Shown here piece by piece: positions 8,213-16,555 of a stretch of DNA of 64,000 nt; position 1 is the first letter of the stretch, and each line of letters begins with the position of its first letter. Origin of the DNA: Gemmatimonadales bacterium (GTDB taxonomy: Bacteria > Gemmatimonadota > Glassbacteria > GWA2-58-10). Below the pieces are notes generated by a model. The model was not told the DNA's origin. It was given only the letters and a program-made list of their open reading frames with translations, and ran no database searches. The stretch spans positions 92,654-156,653 of the forward strand of contig JAJRTS010000002.1 of assembly GCA_024278175.1 (NCBI GenBank). Direction: 5' to 3'. The position numbers and the translations under genes are program-made.

Positions 8213-9112
8213 ATGCAAACCACTGACTACACCAAAAACAAAGACCTCAAAACGGAGTCGTTCGGCTGCGGCAACCTGGCCTGCCCGGGCTGCGGTGAAA
8301 CGATCGCCATGCGCGGGGTGCTCAACGCCCTCGATGGCGACGCGGTGATAGTGATCCCAGCCTGCTGCGGCAGTATTATCGACGGGCTGTTTCCCTTCTC
8401 CAAAGCCCGCGTTCCAGTGCTGCACACCCCGTTCGCCACCGCGGCCAGCACCGCCGCCGGGGTTCTTCACGGACTCAGGCGCCGGGGTAACAAGCACACC
8501 ACCGTGGTGGCCTGGGCGGGTGACGGCGGCACCTACGATATCGGCCTTCAGGCGCTCAGCAGCACAGTCGAGCGCAACGAGGATTTCCTCTATATCTGCT
8601 ACGACAACGAAGCCTACATGAACACCGGTATCCAGCGCTCGAGCAGCACCCCGCTGCTGGCCTGGACCACCACCACCCCCGAGGGCGACCTCAAAAAGGC
8701 TCCCAAGAAAAACATTATCGACATCATGAGCGCCCACCGGATCCCATACTCGGCCGCCGCCACGGTGGCGTATCCCGACGATCTGGTGGCCAAGGTGCGC
8801 CGGGCAAAGAGTACGCCCGGCAGCAAGTTCGTCAACATCCTCGCTCCCTGCCCCACGGGCTGGAAGAGCAAGCCCAGCCTCTCGGTCAAGATCAGCCGCC
8901 TGGCCGTGCGCAGCAACGTCTACCCGCTCTACGAGGTATTCGACGGCGAGCGGCTGGTGCTGCGCGACAACCCGGACCCCGTGCCGGTTGGCAAGTACAT
9001 GGAGTTGCAGGGCCGGTTCCATGGCCTGAGCGAGCAGGAGGTGGAGCTGGTGCAGCGGCATGTGGACCATGCCTGGGAGCAGCTCCGCAAGCGGGCGGAC
9101 GAGATTATCTGA
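8213..9112 (+). CDS. porB: 2-oxoacid:ferredoxin oxidoreductase beta subunit (TPP-binding)
   Basis: A 299-residue beta subunit. The iron-sulfur Cys pair is at GNLACPGCGE, and the thiamine-pyrophosphate/Mg motif runs from WAGDGGTYDIGLQALS to YDNEAYMNTGIQRS, matching archaeal-type pyruvate synthase beta subunits, with the GIQRSSSTP tail preceding a Lys-rich loop. Starts at ATG 8213, 18 bases after the alpha stop, behind GTGAGGAACC. It completes the alpha/beta/gamma/delta set that interconverts a 2-oxoacid plus CoA with acyl-CoA, CO2 and reduced ferredoxin in the cytosol. Confidence 0.95.
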   Translation: MQTTDYTKNKDLKTESFGCGNLACPGCGETIAMRGVLNALDGDAVIVIPACCGSIIDGLFPFSKARVPVLHTPFATAASTAAGVLHGLRRRGNKHTTVVAWAGDGGTYDIGLQALSSTVERNEDFLYICYDNEAYMNTGIQRSSSTPLLAWTTTTPEGDLKKAPKKNIIDIMSAHRIPYSAAATVAYPDDLVAKVRRAKSTPGSKFVNILAPCPTGWKSKPSLSVKISRLAVRSNVYPLYEVFDGERLVLRDNPDPVPVGKYMELQGRFHGLSEQEVELVQRHVDHAWEQLRKRADEII

Positions 9113-9141
9113 CCCGTGTTATTGATAGAAATATCAGGCGG

Positions 9142-9531
9142 TTATTCCGGTAAGAACCAGAGACCGCCGATTTTTTTGTCCTTGTCGAACATGCACTTGA
9201 AGATGATTTTCTGCTTTTCGAACCGGCAGACTATGCTCACTGTATCAAACCCTTTATCTCTGGTATAAGCGGCATCTCCCCGGTCTTGATACTTTCCCAA
9301 TTGTGAAGGCAGGCTGTTCCAGACCCCGGCCAGTTTGTCCGCGCTCAGGCCATCCTTCACCTGTTTGTTGAAAGTTTCCGTGACTTTTCCAAACTCGCCT
9401 TTTTCCAGGTTTTCCATCACTCCGACGGCGATGGTTTTCAGTTCCCGCTGTGTTGCTTCATCGGCGTTTTGGCCGGATGCCCCACAGGCGGCAACACCAG
9501 AGAGTAAGAGCAGCATCAGCAAGGTCCTCAC
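9142..9531 (-). CDS. Small DUF3887-like lipoprotein
   Basis: 129 residues from GTG 9531 (GAAAGGATATTGCA upstream); a longer in-frame start at 9576 would precede the signal peptide with a non-hydrophobic tail. The lipobox is SGVAACG. The mature part (Glu/Lys-rich helix, LADKLAGVWNSLPSQLGKY-like segment and a beta-strand tail ending IGGLWFLPE) resembles DUF3887/DUF4878 domains of the NTF2-like fold. Function unknown. It is the last gene of a three-gene minus-strand group. Confidence 0.7.
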   Translation of the reverse strand: MRTLLMLLLLSGVAACGASGQNADEATQRELKTIAVGVMENLEKGEFGKVTETFNKQVKDGLSADKLAGVWNSLPSQLGKYQDRGDAAYTRDKGFDTVSIVCRFEKQKIIFKCMFDKDKKIGGLWFLPE

Positions 9532-9565
9532 TGCAATATCCTTTCGGAACAATGAAAAAAACGGA

Positions 9566-10192
9566 TCAGGGAACAATGTATAACAGGACTACTTTCGAGA
9601 GTATTTCTCCGGCCAGGATGACGCCGATAAAGGTGAGTATAGCTTTAGCGCCTTTGACATTGGACGAAACGGTGAACGCGCGGTACATCAGCGCGACCAT
9701 CCAGATTATCAGCAGCACGATGATCAGGTAGGAAGCGAGTGAAATCATAAATTCAACGGTAGAAACTCTGGCGCCGGCAAATTTGGGATATATGAACCGC
9801 AGATAGCTCTGTACAACCGGTATCTTCAAGAACAAAGCAATTGCAAAAGCCGGCCAGCGGGCCAGCGCCTGGGTGCCGAAAATATCGATTGCCCGGACCC
9901 GGCTGATAGAGATTATTTTACCGCTGGAGAGCAATAAGGCGGACATGATTATCCAGGCTATAAAGCCATCGGCTAAATACACCCATGCCGGGATATTGCT
10001 GGAAGCAGTTGTATGAACGTCCAGAACACCGTCGAAACGGAATCCGCCGGTATAAGAGAGCGCGCCGGTTGCGAGAATCAGTACAATTCCCGCCGCCAGC
10101 GCCTTGCCGCCCGCAAGGTAGTAAAACGGATTGAACAGCCAGCGGGAGAAGTCGTATCGATTCCGAGAATGCGCAGTTAGTGTTCTATTCAT
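9566..10192 (-). CDS. Yip1-like integral membrane protein
   Basis: 208 residues with about five hydrophobic helices (e.g. AAGIVLILATGALS, WIIMSALLLSSG, IVLLIIWMVALMY, AILTFIGVILAGEIL). The pattern of a short cytosolic N-terminus with FNPFYYLAG followed by five helices suggests the Yip1/YIF1 superfamily. Its ATG at 10192 overlaps the end of the DUF2089 gene by eight bases, so the two are translationally coupled. Role unknown. Confidence 0.6.
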   Translation of the reverse strand: MNRTLTAHSRNRYDFSRWLFNPFYYLAGGKALAAGIVLILATGALSYTGGFRFDGVLDVHTTASSNIPAWVYLADGFIAWIIMSALLLSSGKIISISRVRAIDIFGTQALARWPAFAIALFLKIPVVQSYLRFIYPKFAGARVSTVEFMISLASYLIIVLLIIWMVALMYRAFTVSSNVKGAKAILTFIGVILAGEILSKVVLLYIVP

Positions 10193-10490
10193 CGCTACTC
10201 TCCGGGTTAGAGGCGCTTTCCCCGGTCAGCCGGTCGACTTTCAGGATCAGGTTATCCAACCTGTTTCTGATAGTGGGATAGGAGATCCCGTAGATTGCCG
10301 AGAGTTCTTTCAGGCTGCCTCCGGCTTTGAGCAGGTTTAAAATGAATCCCTGATCCTCCTGATCCAGCCGCGCCAGCAACGGCAGTTCAAATGAACCCTC
10401 GACAGATGTGGAGCACGAGGGGCACTCCAGGCGCTTCGCTTTCATCAGGCCCCCACAGCAAGGGCAGATACTTGGCAGGTTTTTTTTCAT
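10185..10490 (-). CDS. DUF2089-type zinc-ribbon/HTH protein
   Basis: 101 residues. The N-terminus holds a zinc ribbon (CPCCGG...CPSCS), and the C-terminal half is a helix-turn-helix-like segment (SLKELSAIYGISYPTIRNRLDNL), the layout of DUF2089. It probably binds DNA and may control its own operon. I chose ATG 10490; the longer frame to 10589 begins in AT-rich promoter-like sequence. First gene of the DUF2089 - Yip1-like - DUF3887-like group. Confidence 0.8.
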   Translation of the reverse strand: MKKNLPSICPCCGGLMKAKRLECPSCSTSVEGSFELPLLARLDQEDQGFILNLLKAGGSLKELSAIYGISYPTIRNRLDNLILKVDRLTGESASNPESSDE

Positions 10491-10567
10491 GATAGTCGTA
10501 TCTTTCGTTTCAGGGCAAAAGCAAAATGAATCTTTAATAATATTAATGTAATACTGAGAAAATTCAA

Positions 10568-10597
10568 TATGTAAATAAGAAAAATACATTTTATCAA
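10568..10597 (-). promoter_or_regulatory. Promoter candidate for the DUF2089 operon
   Basis: On the minus strand TTGATA (10592-10597) and TACATA (10568-10573) are 18 bases apart in a markedly AT-rich segment (about 10490-10830) between divergent genes. Sequence match only. Confidence 0.35.
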
Positions 10598-10754
10598 TGC
10601 TCGAAGAAAAAATCAGCTACCATTGCACGGATGCAGGTTTTTAAAATTCTGTTTATTCTCTTGAGAAATTATAGGATAAAAATAAATCAAGAAAAACGTT
10701 GCGACTTTTTTTGTAATTTATCTGCGGCAATAAAGAATTTTTTAGGAATTAGTA

Positions 10755-10783
10755 TTGCTTTACGGCTTAAAGATGAGTAGAAT
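10755..10783 (+). promoter_or_regulatory. Promoter candidate for the 10838 gene
   Basis: TTGCTT at 10755-10760 and TAGAAT at 10778-10783 are spaced 17 bases apart, leaving a leader of roughly 48 bases before the TTG start at 10838. Confidence 0.5.
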
Positions 10784-10837
10784 AACAGAAAGGATGAGTC
10801 CTTTTTTAAATTATATTTCTGATAAGGAGTTGTGCAA

Positions 10838-11464
10838 TTGGTGGCTCCGGCTAAAAATGCCTTGCGTTCAATGGGCTTGAACGTGCTGGGTGGAATATCA
10901 GCCTATTTTATCGCCCAGGGTTTCGCCATGGCGGCGGAATCGTTTTTTGCCGCTCCTCAGGCCGTGGCCACCACGATTTTTGTCACCAGCTACTCGGGGA
11001 TGGTAGTTGTTTGTGTGTTCAGGGTCTGGGAGGATGCCAAAGTGCTGACCCAGAACCTGAGTATTGTAATTATTGCCAACGAGCACGAAACCCTGCCCGT
11101 CGATTCCGGCAGCGGAAAGATTCAGCCGACCCTGTTTGATCAGGAAACCTTGGAGGATTTTCAGGCGCTGATATGCTCTATGCCGCGGGAGTATACCGTA
11201 ATCAAGCTCAACCGGTTGTATTTTCTGGATAAACTCGCCGCGTTTCCCAATCTGAAAATGCAGGAGTTGGTCAACGATCAAAAAGCCTTTTCGCAGTTGC
11301 TGGCCTGCCTGAAATCGGATGATTTCATCCGGACCGATGGGTTCTCGTTTTCGATTCAGCCCGGCATGTGGGCGTCCAAACGGCAGGAGTTGAAAGCGAA
11401 CGGCGATGAGTTCGGCAGGTGGCAGCGGGTGGCGGATGATTTGACCGGCGTCAGAGTCAACTAG
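10838..11464 (+). CDS. Unknown protein with two N-terminal membrane helices
   Basis: About 208 residues. AAGGAG at 10824-10829 is ideally placed for TTG 10838; GTG 10832 and GTG 10841 are alternatives. Two hydrophobic segments (LNVLGGISAYFIAQGFAMA and TTIFVTSYSGMVVVCVF) are followed by a soluble domain of about 140 residues without a motif I recognise, containing a YTVIKLNRLYFLDKL helix. Ends at TAG. It is divergent from the DUF2089 group and convergent with the DUF342 gene. No function proposed. Confidence 0.6.
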   Translation: MVAPAKNALRSMGLNVLGGISAYFIAQGFAMAAESFFAAPQAVATTIFVTSYSGMVVVCVFRVWEDAKVLTQNLSIVIIANEHETLPVDSGSGKIQPTLFDQETLEDFQALICSMPREYTVIKLNRLYFLDKLAAFPNLKMQELVNDQKAFSQLLACLKSDDFIRTDGFSFSIQPGMWASKRQELKANGDEFGRWQRVADDLTGVRVN

Positions 11465-11590
11465 GGCTTGGTTGCTTTAATCGATGTTCTGTTTTTTTGA
11501 TATCAGTATTAACCAAACTGCCACCATACAGCATTTTGGCGGAATCCGGTTTCCCCTGGAAGTGGTATCCTAACTTCCGCAACTAAGCAC

Positions 11591-13558
11591 TTAGGACTGC
11601 TCTTCTTTCCCTTCTTTTTCTTCCTCCTCGTTCAGGCTTTCCATAACCACTCCGTTTTCACCGTAGCGGAAAACCACGCTCTTGAGCGGGTCATCCACCC
11701 CGACATGTCTGTTGCAGAGGGTGACCGCCACGCCGGGGTAGACAACGTTGTAAGCCTTGATCGAGGCATCCTCGCAGATATTATCCGCGCTTTCGAGGTT
11801 TTTCAGTTCCGTTCCCAGTGCGGTGGCGATCTCCTGCTTCTTGTCCCTGATCTTGCTCAGTGTCTCGATCAGTTCCAGCCTGTCGGGCGGCAGCGGCTTC
11901 TTGACCAACCGCCTGCGGGAGTACTTGTTGAGGATTTTATTGATTTCCTTGATGTGTTCCGCATTTTTCCACAGGCTGGTGCGGATCTCTTTTATTTTCC
12001 TGCCGATTTCCCGGTCCACTCCGGCGATCACCGTGGTGTGGACGAAATTTTCGTTGCCGATGATATTGGCTTCGATACCCTTTAACGCACAGTACTCACC
12101 GCCGACTATCAGGCCTTTTTTCTCGGTGACCACCAGCTTGCCGCCGGCAAATACATTGCTGTGCATGAAATACTCGCCGATATTTACATCTCCCTGGCAG
12201 AGGATGTGCTGGTTGACGCAGTACTTGGCCGAAACGTTGCCTTTGGCGCTGATTTTCCCCTCGCCGTGGCCGATAAAACCCATCTTGAGCAGCACGTTGC
12301 CCTCCGACTCGATTACCGCGTCCTCCACTATCCCGTTGACTTCCACATCGCCCGAGGCCTTGACCCGGAACCCGCTTTTCACATCGCCGTTGATCACTAC
12401 CGCGCCGACAAAGTCGATATTGCCCACCGAGTAGTCGATATCCCCCTTGACCGCGAATACCTGATCCACCGACACGCTTTCGCCCACCTTTTTCACGGTC
12501 CCGTCCATATCGGCCACCAGCACGTCAGGGTTGTCCGGGCTGCGCGAGGTGTTTTCTCCCATCGGCAACTCCGGCTTCTTGCCCTGGACCGGGCTTACCG
12601 TTTCCCCGTAGATCGTCTTACCTTCCTTGCCCGGCACCGGTTCGGTGACTTCGGCCAGCTTGTCGCCCTTCCTGACGTTCTGGATCAGGTTGAGTTCCTT
12701 GAAATTAACATTGCCGTCGTCGTCGAACTTGGGCCTGATCTCGGTAGCGAAATAGAACTTCAACTCTCCGTTGGTGTCGTTCACCGGCGGCTGGCCGCGC
12801 GCCACCAGCAACGGCTGCTCGAACTTGTCCTCCTTGAACGCCCACTCGATGACATCGTCCAGCACGCCGAAAACGATTCCGCTGTCCTGGAGATACTTGC
12901 GAAGATCGTCGGGGCCGAAATCATCCACCTCCAGCCGGGGCGTGATCACAACCGATGCCTCGTACTGGTCGGACACTTTTTCCATGCTGAAAAACGGCTG
13001 GACCTTGATACTGTCCGGCTCGATATGCAGATAGCCGTCGATCGTGGCCACCAGCACCTTGCTCTCCTGCGGGGAGTAGTCCACATTGACCAGTACCGGT
13101 ACCGTGGCGGCTATCACGTCGTCCACTTCGCACGGTACGCCGAAAACATCGGTGCCTTCCTCGCCATCCACGGCGGGATGGATCTCGCCGATTCGCTGGC
13201 CCGGCGCTACCTTGGCGGGTTTGCCGGAGTCAAACGCGTACTCGATCCATCCGTCCTTGCCGGGTTTGGGGGCCTTGCCCTGGGCTATCAGGATCCGCTC
13301 GTTGAACACCGGCTTTGTTGCCAGTTCGTCCAGGACGTCTTGCTGAATCCCGTAGACGATGTCCTTTTCGGCCATCGTCGCCCTGATTTTCTCCAGGGGC
13401 GCTTTCGCCGATTTGTTCAGCGTGATCAGGGTTAGGTAGGCCGCCAGCTTGTCCTTGGTTATCTCCAGCCGGAGTTGAAGTTGCTCACCCTTCTTTTCCC
13501 CGTCCGGCTCTGGAGTCTGCCCGGCGTTGCCGCTGTTTTGTTTTTTCGCTTCAGTCAT
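11591..13558 (-). CDS. DUF342/FapA family polymer-like beta-helix protein
   Basis: 655 residues from ATG 13558 (MTEAKKQNSG). After an acidic linker, residues ~60-270 contain two copies of the FapA N-terminal module (DIVYGIQQDVLDEL and IVFGVLDDVIEWA). A Gly/Val-rich right-handed beta-helix runs through the middle (GDIDYSVGNIDFVG, GDVKSGFRVKASGDVEVNG), followed by a Lys-rich coiled coil near ~530-600 and an acidic C-terminus. FapA proteins act in cell polarity or flagellar placement in some bacteria; no flagellar genes are seen here. The start codon lies at the edge of a MITE-like insertion that separates it from the CBS gene, and no clear Shine-Dalgarno remains upstream. Confidence 0.88.
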   Translation of the reverse strand: MTEAKKQNSGNAGQTPEPDGEKKGEQLQLRLEITKDKLAAYLTLITLNKSAKAPLEKIRATMAEKDIVYGIQQDVLDELATKPVFNERILIAQGKAPKPGKDGWIEYAFDSGKPAKVAPGQRIGEIHPAVDGEEGTDVFGVPCEVDDVIAATVPVLVNVDYSPQESKVLVATIDGYLHIEPDSIKVQPFFSMEKVSDQYEASVVITPRLEVDDFGPDDLRKYLQDSGIVFGVLDDVIEWAFKEDKFEQPLLVARGQPPVNDTNGELKFYFATEIRPKFDDDGNVNFKELNLIQNVRKGDKLAEVTEPVPGKEGKTIYGETVSPVQGKKPELPMGENTSRSPDNPDVLVADMDGTVKKVGESVSVDQVFAVKGDIDYSVGNIDFVGAVVINGDVKSGFRVKASGDVEVNGIVEDAVIESEGNVLLKMGFIGHGEGKISAKGNVSAKYCVNQHILCQGDVNIGEYFMHSNVFAGGKLVVTEKKGLIVGGEYCALKGIEANIIGNENFVHTTVIAGVDREIGRKIKEIRTSLWKNAEHIKEINKILNKYSRRRLVKKPLPPDRLELIETLSKIRDKKQEIATALGTELKNLESADNICEDASIKAYNVVYPGVAVTLCNRHVGVDDPLKSVVFRYGENGVVMESLNEEEEKEGKEEQS

Positions 13559-13714
13559 GATGATGTCGTAAAAAGTTTGATTTGCCGATGGCAAAGTAAA
13601 AAGCTTCAGATACGAGGCGCGCAGACGCACGAGAAATGAAGCGTACTTGCGGTACGCTGTAGTGACGAGATAATCTTACGCAACGAAGTGGATGGACTTT
13701 TTATGAAACCATCA
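13559..13714. mobile_element. MITE-like dispersed element with terminal inverted repeats and 8-bp direct repeats
   Basis: Imperfect terminal inverted repeats are visible at 13561-13582 (TGATGTCGTAAAAAGTTTGA) and 13691-13714 (reverse complement TGATGGTTTCATAAAAAGTC). An internal 6-bp hairpin GCGTAC-TTGCG-GTACGC sits at 13641-13657. The octamer TCAGTCAT flanks the element at 13551-13558 and 13712-13719. On the minus strand this octamer is ATGACTGA, which holds both the CBS stop and the DUF342 start. No coding capacity. From memory it resembles a type of TCGTAAAAAGTC-ended repeat scattered in many bacterial genomes; this was not searched. Confidence 0.75.
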
Positions 13715-14179
13715 GTCATTCTTCTTTCTGCCGGCCACGTAGGAGATGATATCGATCGTGCTGACTATGCCGGTCAGCTTTTTGCCCTTGGTGACAACCA
13801 GGCGATGGACCCGGTTATCCAACATCGCCTCGGCCAGTTTCTCCACGGTCCAGCTCTCCCTGGCGGTAATCGGGTCGGGAGTCATGATCTGGCCCACGTC
13901 GAGCTGGATCTCGCTGGTTATCGAAAGATTTTCCAGGTCGGGCGTGGAGTCCATCAGGTCCTTGAGGCCCATCTTCACTGTCAGGTCCAGGTCCAGGTCC
14001 ATGAAATGGCCGATAATGTCCGTCTTGGTCACGATCCCGATCAGCTTGCCTTTTTTATCTACCACCGGCGCGCTGCTGATCCCGTTGTCGATAAACAGGT
14101 CGATCAGGTCGTTGACCTTCAACTCCCCGCGCACGGTGATTACGTTGCGGGTCATGATGTCCTTGGCTTTGATTCCCAC
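13712..14179 (-). CDS. CBS-domain pair protein
   Basis: 155 residues consisting of two CBS domains and little else: KDIMTRNVITVRGELKVNDL with SAPVVDKKGKLIGIVTKTDII, then QIMTPDPITARESWTVEKLA with VHRLVVTKGKKLTGIVSTIDII. CBS pairs bind adenine nucleotides and act as energy sensors; stand-alone pairs usually regulate a partner. GTG start at 14179 behind AAAGGAGAC. Its TGA stop is inside the octamer repeated at the other end of the adjacent MITE-like element. Before that insertion the DUF342 start probably overlapped this stop. Confidence 0.92.
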   Translation of the reverse strand: MGIKAKDIMTRNVITVRGELKVNDLIDLFIDNGISSAPVVDKKGKLIGIVTKTDIIGHFMDLDLDLTVKMGLKDLMDSTPDLENLSITSEIQLDVGQIMTPDPITARESWTVEKLAEAMLDNRVHRLVVTKGKKLTGIVSTIDIISYVAGRKKND

Positions 14180-14327
14180 CTTGTCTCCTTTCGGGCGCGT
14201 GTAAATGCGGTTGTATTTGCCTGACTGCCGCTATTGGACCTGACTGAGGCGCCGCTGCGAAAGCATGTTCAATCCGTCTCGTGCGCAAGGGTAGCATTTA
14301 TCCCGCCGGATTTCAAGAGCACTTCGC

Positions 14328-14351
14328 GCGCGGATACCGCGCGCGGATACA
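14328..14351. repeat. Short tandem GC-rich duplication
   Basis: GCGCGCGGATAC occurs twice in near-direct succession in the 244-base gap between the cstA stop and the CBS start. No open frame or promoter is evident in this gap. Confidence 0.4.
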
Positions 14352-14423
14352 ATAAACTCCCCGGATGCGTACGTCCGCGCAAATATTCACGGCCAAAAAC
14401 GCCACAGCCGGCTTGCGGCGTGC

Positions 14424-16154
14424 TCATGCCGCCGCGACGTTTTCGCCGCCCGCGGGCCGGAAAATTCTCTCTCCCGCTTCCACCACCATCCAGCCGGCCA
14501 GCACCAGCGTAAAAGCGTTGATCGCCGCCAGCAGGTACTGCCCGCCGGAGATAAAGCGCCACTCGTTGATCAACATCGCCCAACTGGTTGTCAGCACCAT
14601 GAAAGCGCAGGGAATGCCGCTGATCATCCAGTAGCGCCCGCCCCTGGCGCGAAGATAGATCGTCACCACCAGCAGTGCCAGGGCCGCCAGCAACTGGTTG
14701 ACCGCCCCGAACATCGGCCACAGCGCCAGGGCCCCCGCGCCGTTGGCCCCGCTGGCGAACGCCAGAGCTGCCGCGCTCAGCACGGCGATAGCGGTGGTGA
14801 CGTAGCGGCCCGAGAGTTTTTCCAGGCGGAATTCGCTGAACAGCTCGCTGAGAATATAGCGCTGGGTGCGGGTGGCGGTATCAAGCGTGGTGCCCGCGAA
14901 ACTGGCGATAAACACACCCATGATCGCCTTGCCGATTGACTGGGGGATCCCGATGGCCTGCATCATGTTGGCGCTGCCCACCACCACGGCGTCGATCTTG
15001 GAGGCCAGCCCGCCGGCGGCGCTCCAGGATTGGTAGTGGTGCTGCCAGGCGGCCGCACCGGTGAGCATCACTCCGCCCTCGCCCGTGTAACCCAGCCCGA
15101 TTCCCGCGCTGACAGCCACCAGCACCAGCACGGCCAGGGCCGACTCCAGCAGCATCGAGCCGTAGCCCACGAACAGCGCGTCAGGTTCGCAGGAGGTCTG
15201 CTTGCTGGTGGTGCCGCTCGACACTATGCAGTGGAACCCGCTCACCGCCCCGCAGGCGATAGTCACGAACAGGAACGGCCACATCGGCGGCGCTCCGCTG
15301 GCGTGCGGGTTGAACGCCGGGGCCACTATCTCCATCCCGCCCCAGCCGCCGGCCACCATCGCACCCACGCTCAGCAGGCCCATCGAGATAAACAACTGCC
15401 AGGCGTTGATATAGTCGCGGGGCTGAAGCAGCACCGTTACCGGCAGGATCGAGGCCACGAACGCGTAGGCCAGCAGCAGGATCGTCCACACTCCGGTGGC
15501 GGGAATCCCGGCAACAGCGCCGAGCGACATGGGCAGCAGCGTGCCGAGCCAGATCGTCACGTACATCGTCGCCACCGCCGCCACTGTGGAGAGCGCGATA
15601 CTGGCGGTGGTGCGATACATCACGAATCCCGCTCCCACCGCGATCGGGATCTGCAGCCACACCGGCAGCACGGCCGAGGGGAAGATGTCGAAAATCAGGG
15701 CGATCACCAGTCCGAAAATCGCGATCACGATCCACAGTTCCAGGAACATGATCAGAAAGAAAATCATCCGCACCCGGCGGTTGACATACTTGCTGGTAAC
15801 CTCGGCCAGTGTTTTGCCCTGGTTGCGAAGCGAAACCACCAGCGCGCCCAGATCGTGCACCCCGCCCATGATCACCGCCCCCAGGAACACCCACAGCAGC
15901 GCCGGCACCCAGCCCCAGATTATCCCTATCGCCGGGCCGACAATCGGGCCCGTGCCGGCTATCGAGGTGTAGTGGTGGCCGAAAATGACGCTCTTGCGCG
16001 TAGGCACGAAATCGATCCCGTCGCGAAAGGTGTGCGCGGGGGTCTCGGCCGCGCTGTCCAGGCCGAACACCTTGCGCCCCAGGAACCGGCCGTAGGTGTG
16101 GTAAGCAAGAATATAGCCCAGAAAAGTAACCAGGATCAGCAGCAATGTATCCAT
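14424..16154 (-). CDS. cstA: Carbon starvation protein A family transporter
   Basis: A 576-residue polytopic membrane protein with more than a dozen hydrophobic helices. The N-terminus carries CstA signatures: TYGRFLGRKVFGLD, FVPTRKSVIFGHHYTSIAGTGPIVGPAIG and GGVHDLGALVVS. Family members take up pyruvate or peptides during carbon limitation, coupled to protons. The gene stands alone, with 530 bases of repeat-bearing intergenic DNA upstream. Confidence 0.95.
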   Translation of the reverse strand: MDTLLLILVTFLGYILAYHTYGRFLGRKVFGLDSAAETPAHTFRDGIDFVPTRKSVIFGHHYTSIAGTGPIVGPAIGIIWGWVPALLWVFLGAVIMGGVHDLGALVVSLRNQGKTLAEVTSKYVNRRVRMIFFLIMFLELWIVIAIFGLVIALIFDIFPSAVLPVWLQIPIAVGAGFVMYRTTASIALSTVAAVATMYVTIWLGTLLPMSLGAVAGIPATGVWTILLLAYAFVASILPVTVLLQPRDYINAWQLFISMGLLSVGAMVAGGWGGMEIVAPAFNPHASGAPPMWPFLFVTIACGAVSGFHCIVSSGTTSKQTSCEPDALFVGYGSMLLESALAVLVLVAVSAGIGLGYTGEGGVMLTGAAAWQHHYQSWSAAGGLASKIDAVVVGSANMMQAIGIPQSIGKAIMGVFIASFAGTTLDTATRTQRYILSELFSEFRLEKLSGRYVTTAIAVLSAAALAFASGANGAGALALWPMFGAVNQLLAALALLVVTIYLRARGGRYWMISGIPCAFMVLTTSWAMLINEWRFISGGQYLLAAINAFTLVLAGWMVVEAGERIFRPAGGENVAAA

Positions 16155-16246
16155 CGTGATATGTCTCCCCCGGTGCTCCGCCGTTTGCCGGCGGTTGCAA
16201 TCGTAAGTCGCTCTCGATCAAGCTGAGGCCAGTTTGTTGATACTAA

Positions 16247-16456
16247 CAGCAGCGTGTTGAAAAAAACAAAAGAATGGGAATAAGGGTTGTCAAGGGCCGT
16301 TTTCCGCTAGGCCATCCCAAAATGGCGTGAGCGATGCAACTGCCTGATATAACGTAAGTAACGGGATCAGCAAAAGAAACGGCTTGCCTTGCCCTTGACA
16401 ACCAACTAAGCAAAATATTTTATTCGGGGGCGTTGAGAGTTTTATTTCAACGCCCC
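16247..16456 (+). repeat. Dispersed palindromic repeat family A, copy 2 (full length)
   Basis: About 210 bases. A perfect 13-bp inverted repeat, GGTTGTCAAGGGC at 16285-16297 and its complement at 16391-16403, encloses 93 bases. It is followed by a terminal hairpin GGGGCGTTGA (16427-16436) / TCAACGCCCC (16447-16456). The left edge shares GCAGCGTG and a run of A followed by C with copy 3. Several palindromes and no credible gene suggest a small non-autonomous mobile or REP-like element. An apparent minus-strand frame across it (16290-16556) lacks a ribosome-binding site. Confidence 0.85.
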
Positions 16457-16555
16457 TAATAATAACCGCGTCCTGATTCAAAGGGCAAGTGCGGTAATAA
16501 ATTGTGCTGGCCTGAATTATGCATATTCCGGCTGACGGATAATGTCGAATGACCA

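Noticed and set aside
11558..11578. GGAAGT/ACTTCC hairpin as a terminator between the convergent 10838 and DUF342 genes
   Set aside because: Six-base stem with a nine-base loop and no T-run on either strand; too weak to call.
12161..13435. Long plus-strand open frame opposite the DUF342 gene
   Set aside because: Antisense shadow of GC-rich coding DNA: no ribosome-binding site, His/Val-rich composition, no family motif. The same applies to long frames opposite 7523-9070, 39124-40455, 44640-45995 and 51863-53254.
14328..14351. Tandem GCGCGCGGATAC as a regulatory iteron
   Set aside because: Only two units in a downstream gap, with no promoter or replication features nearby.
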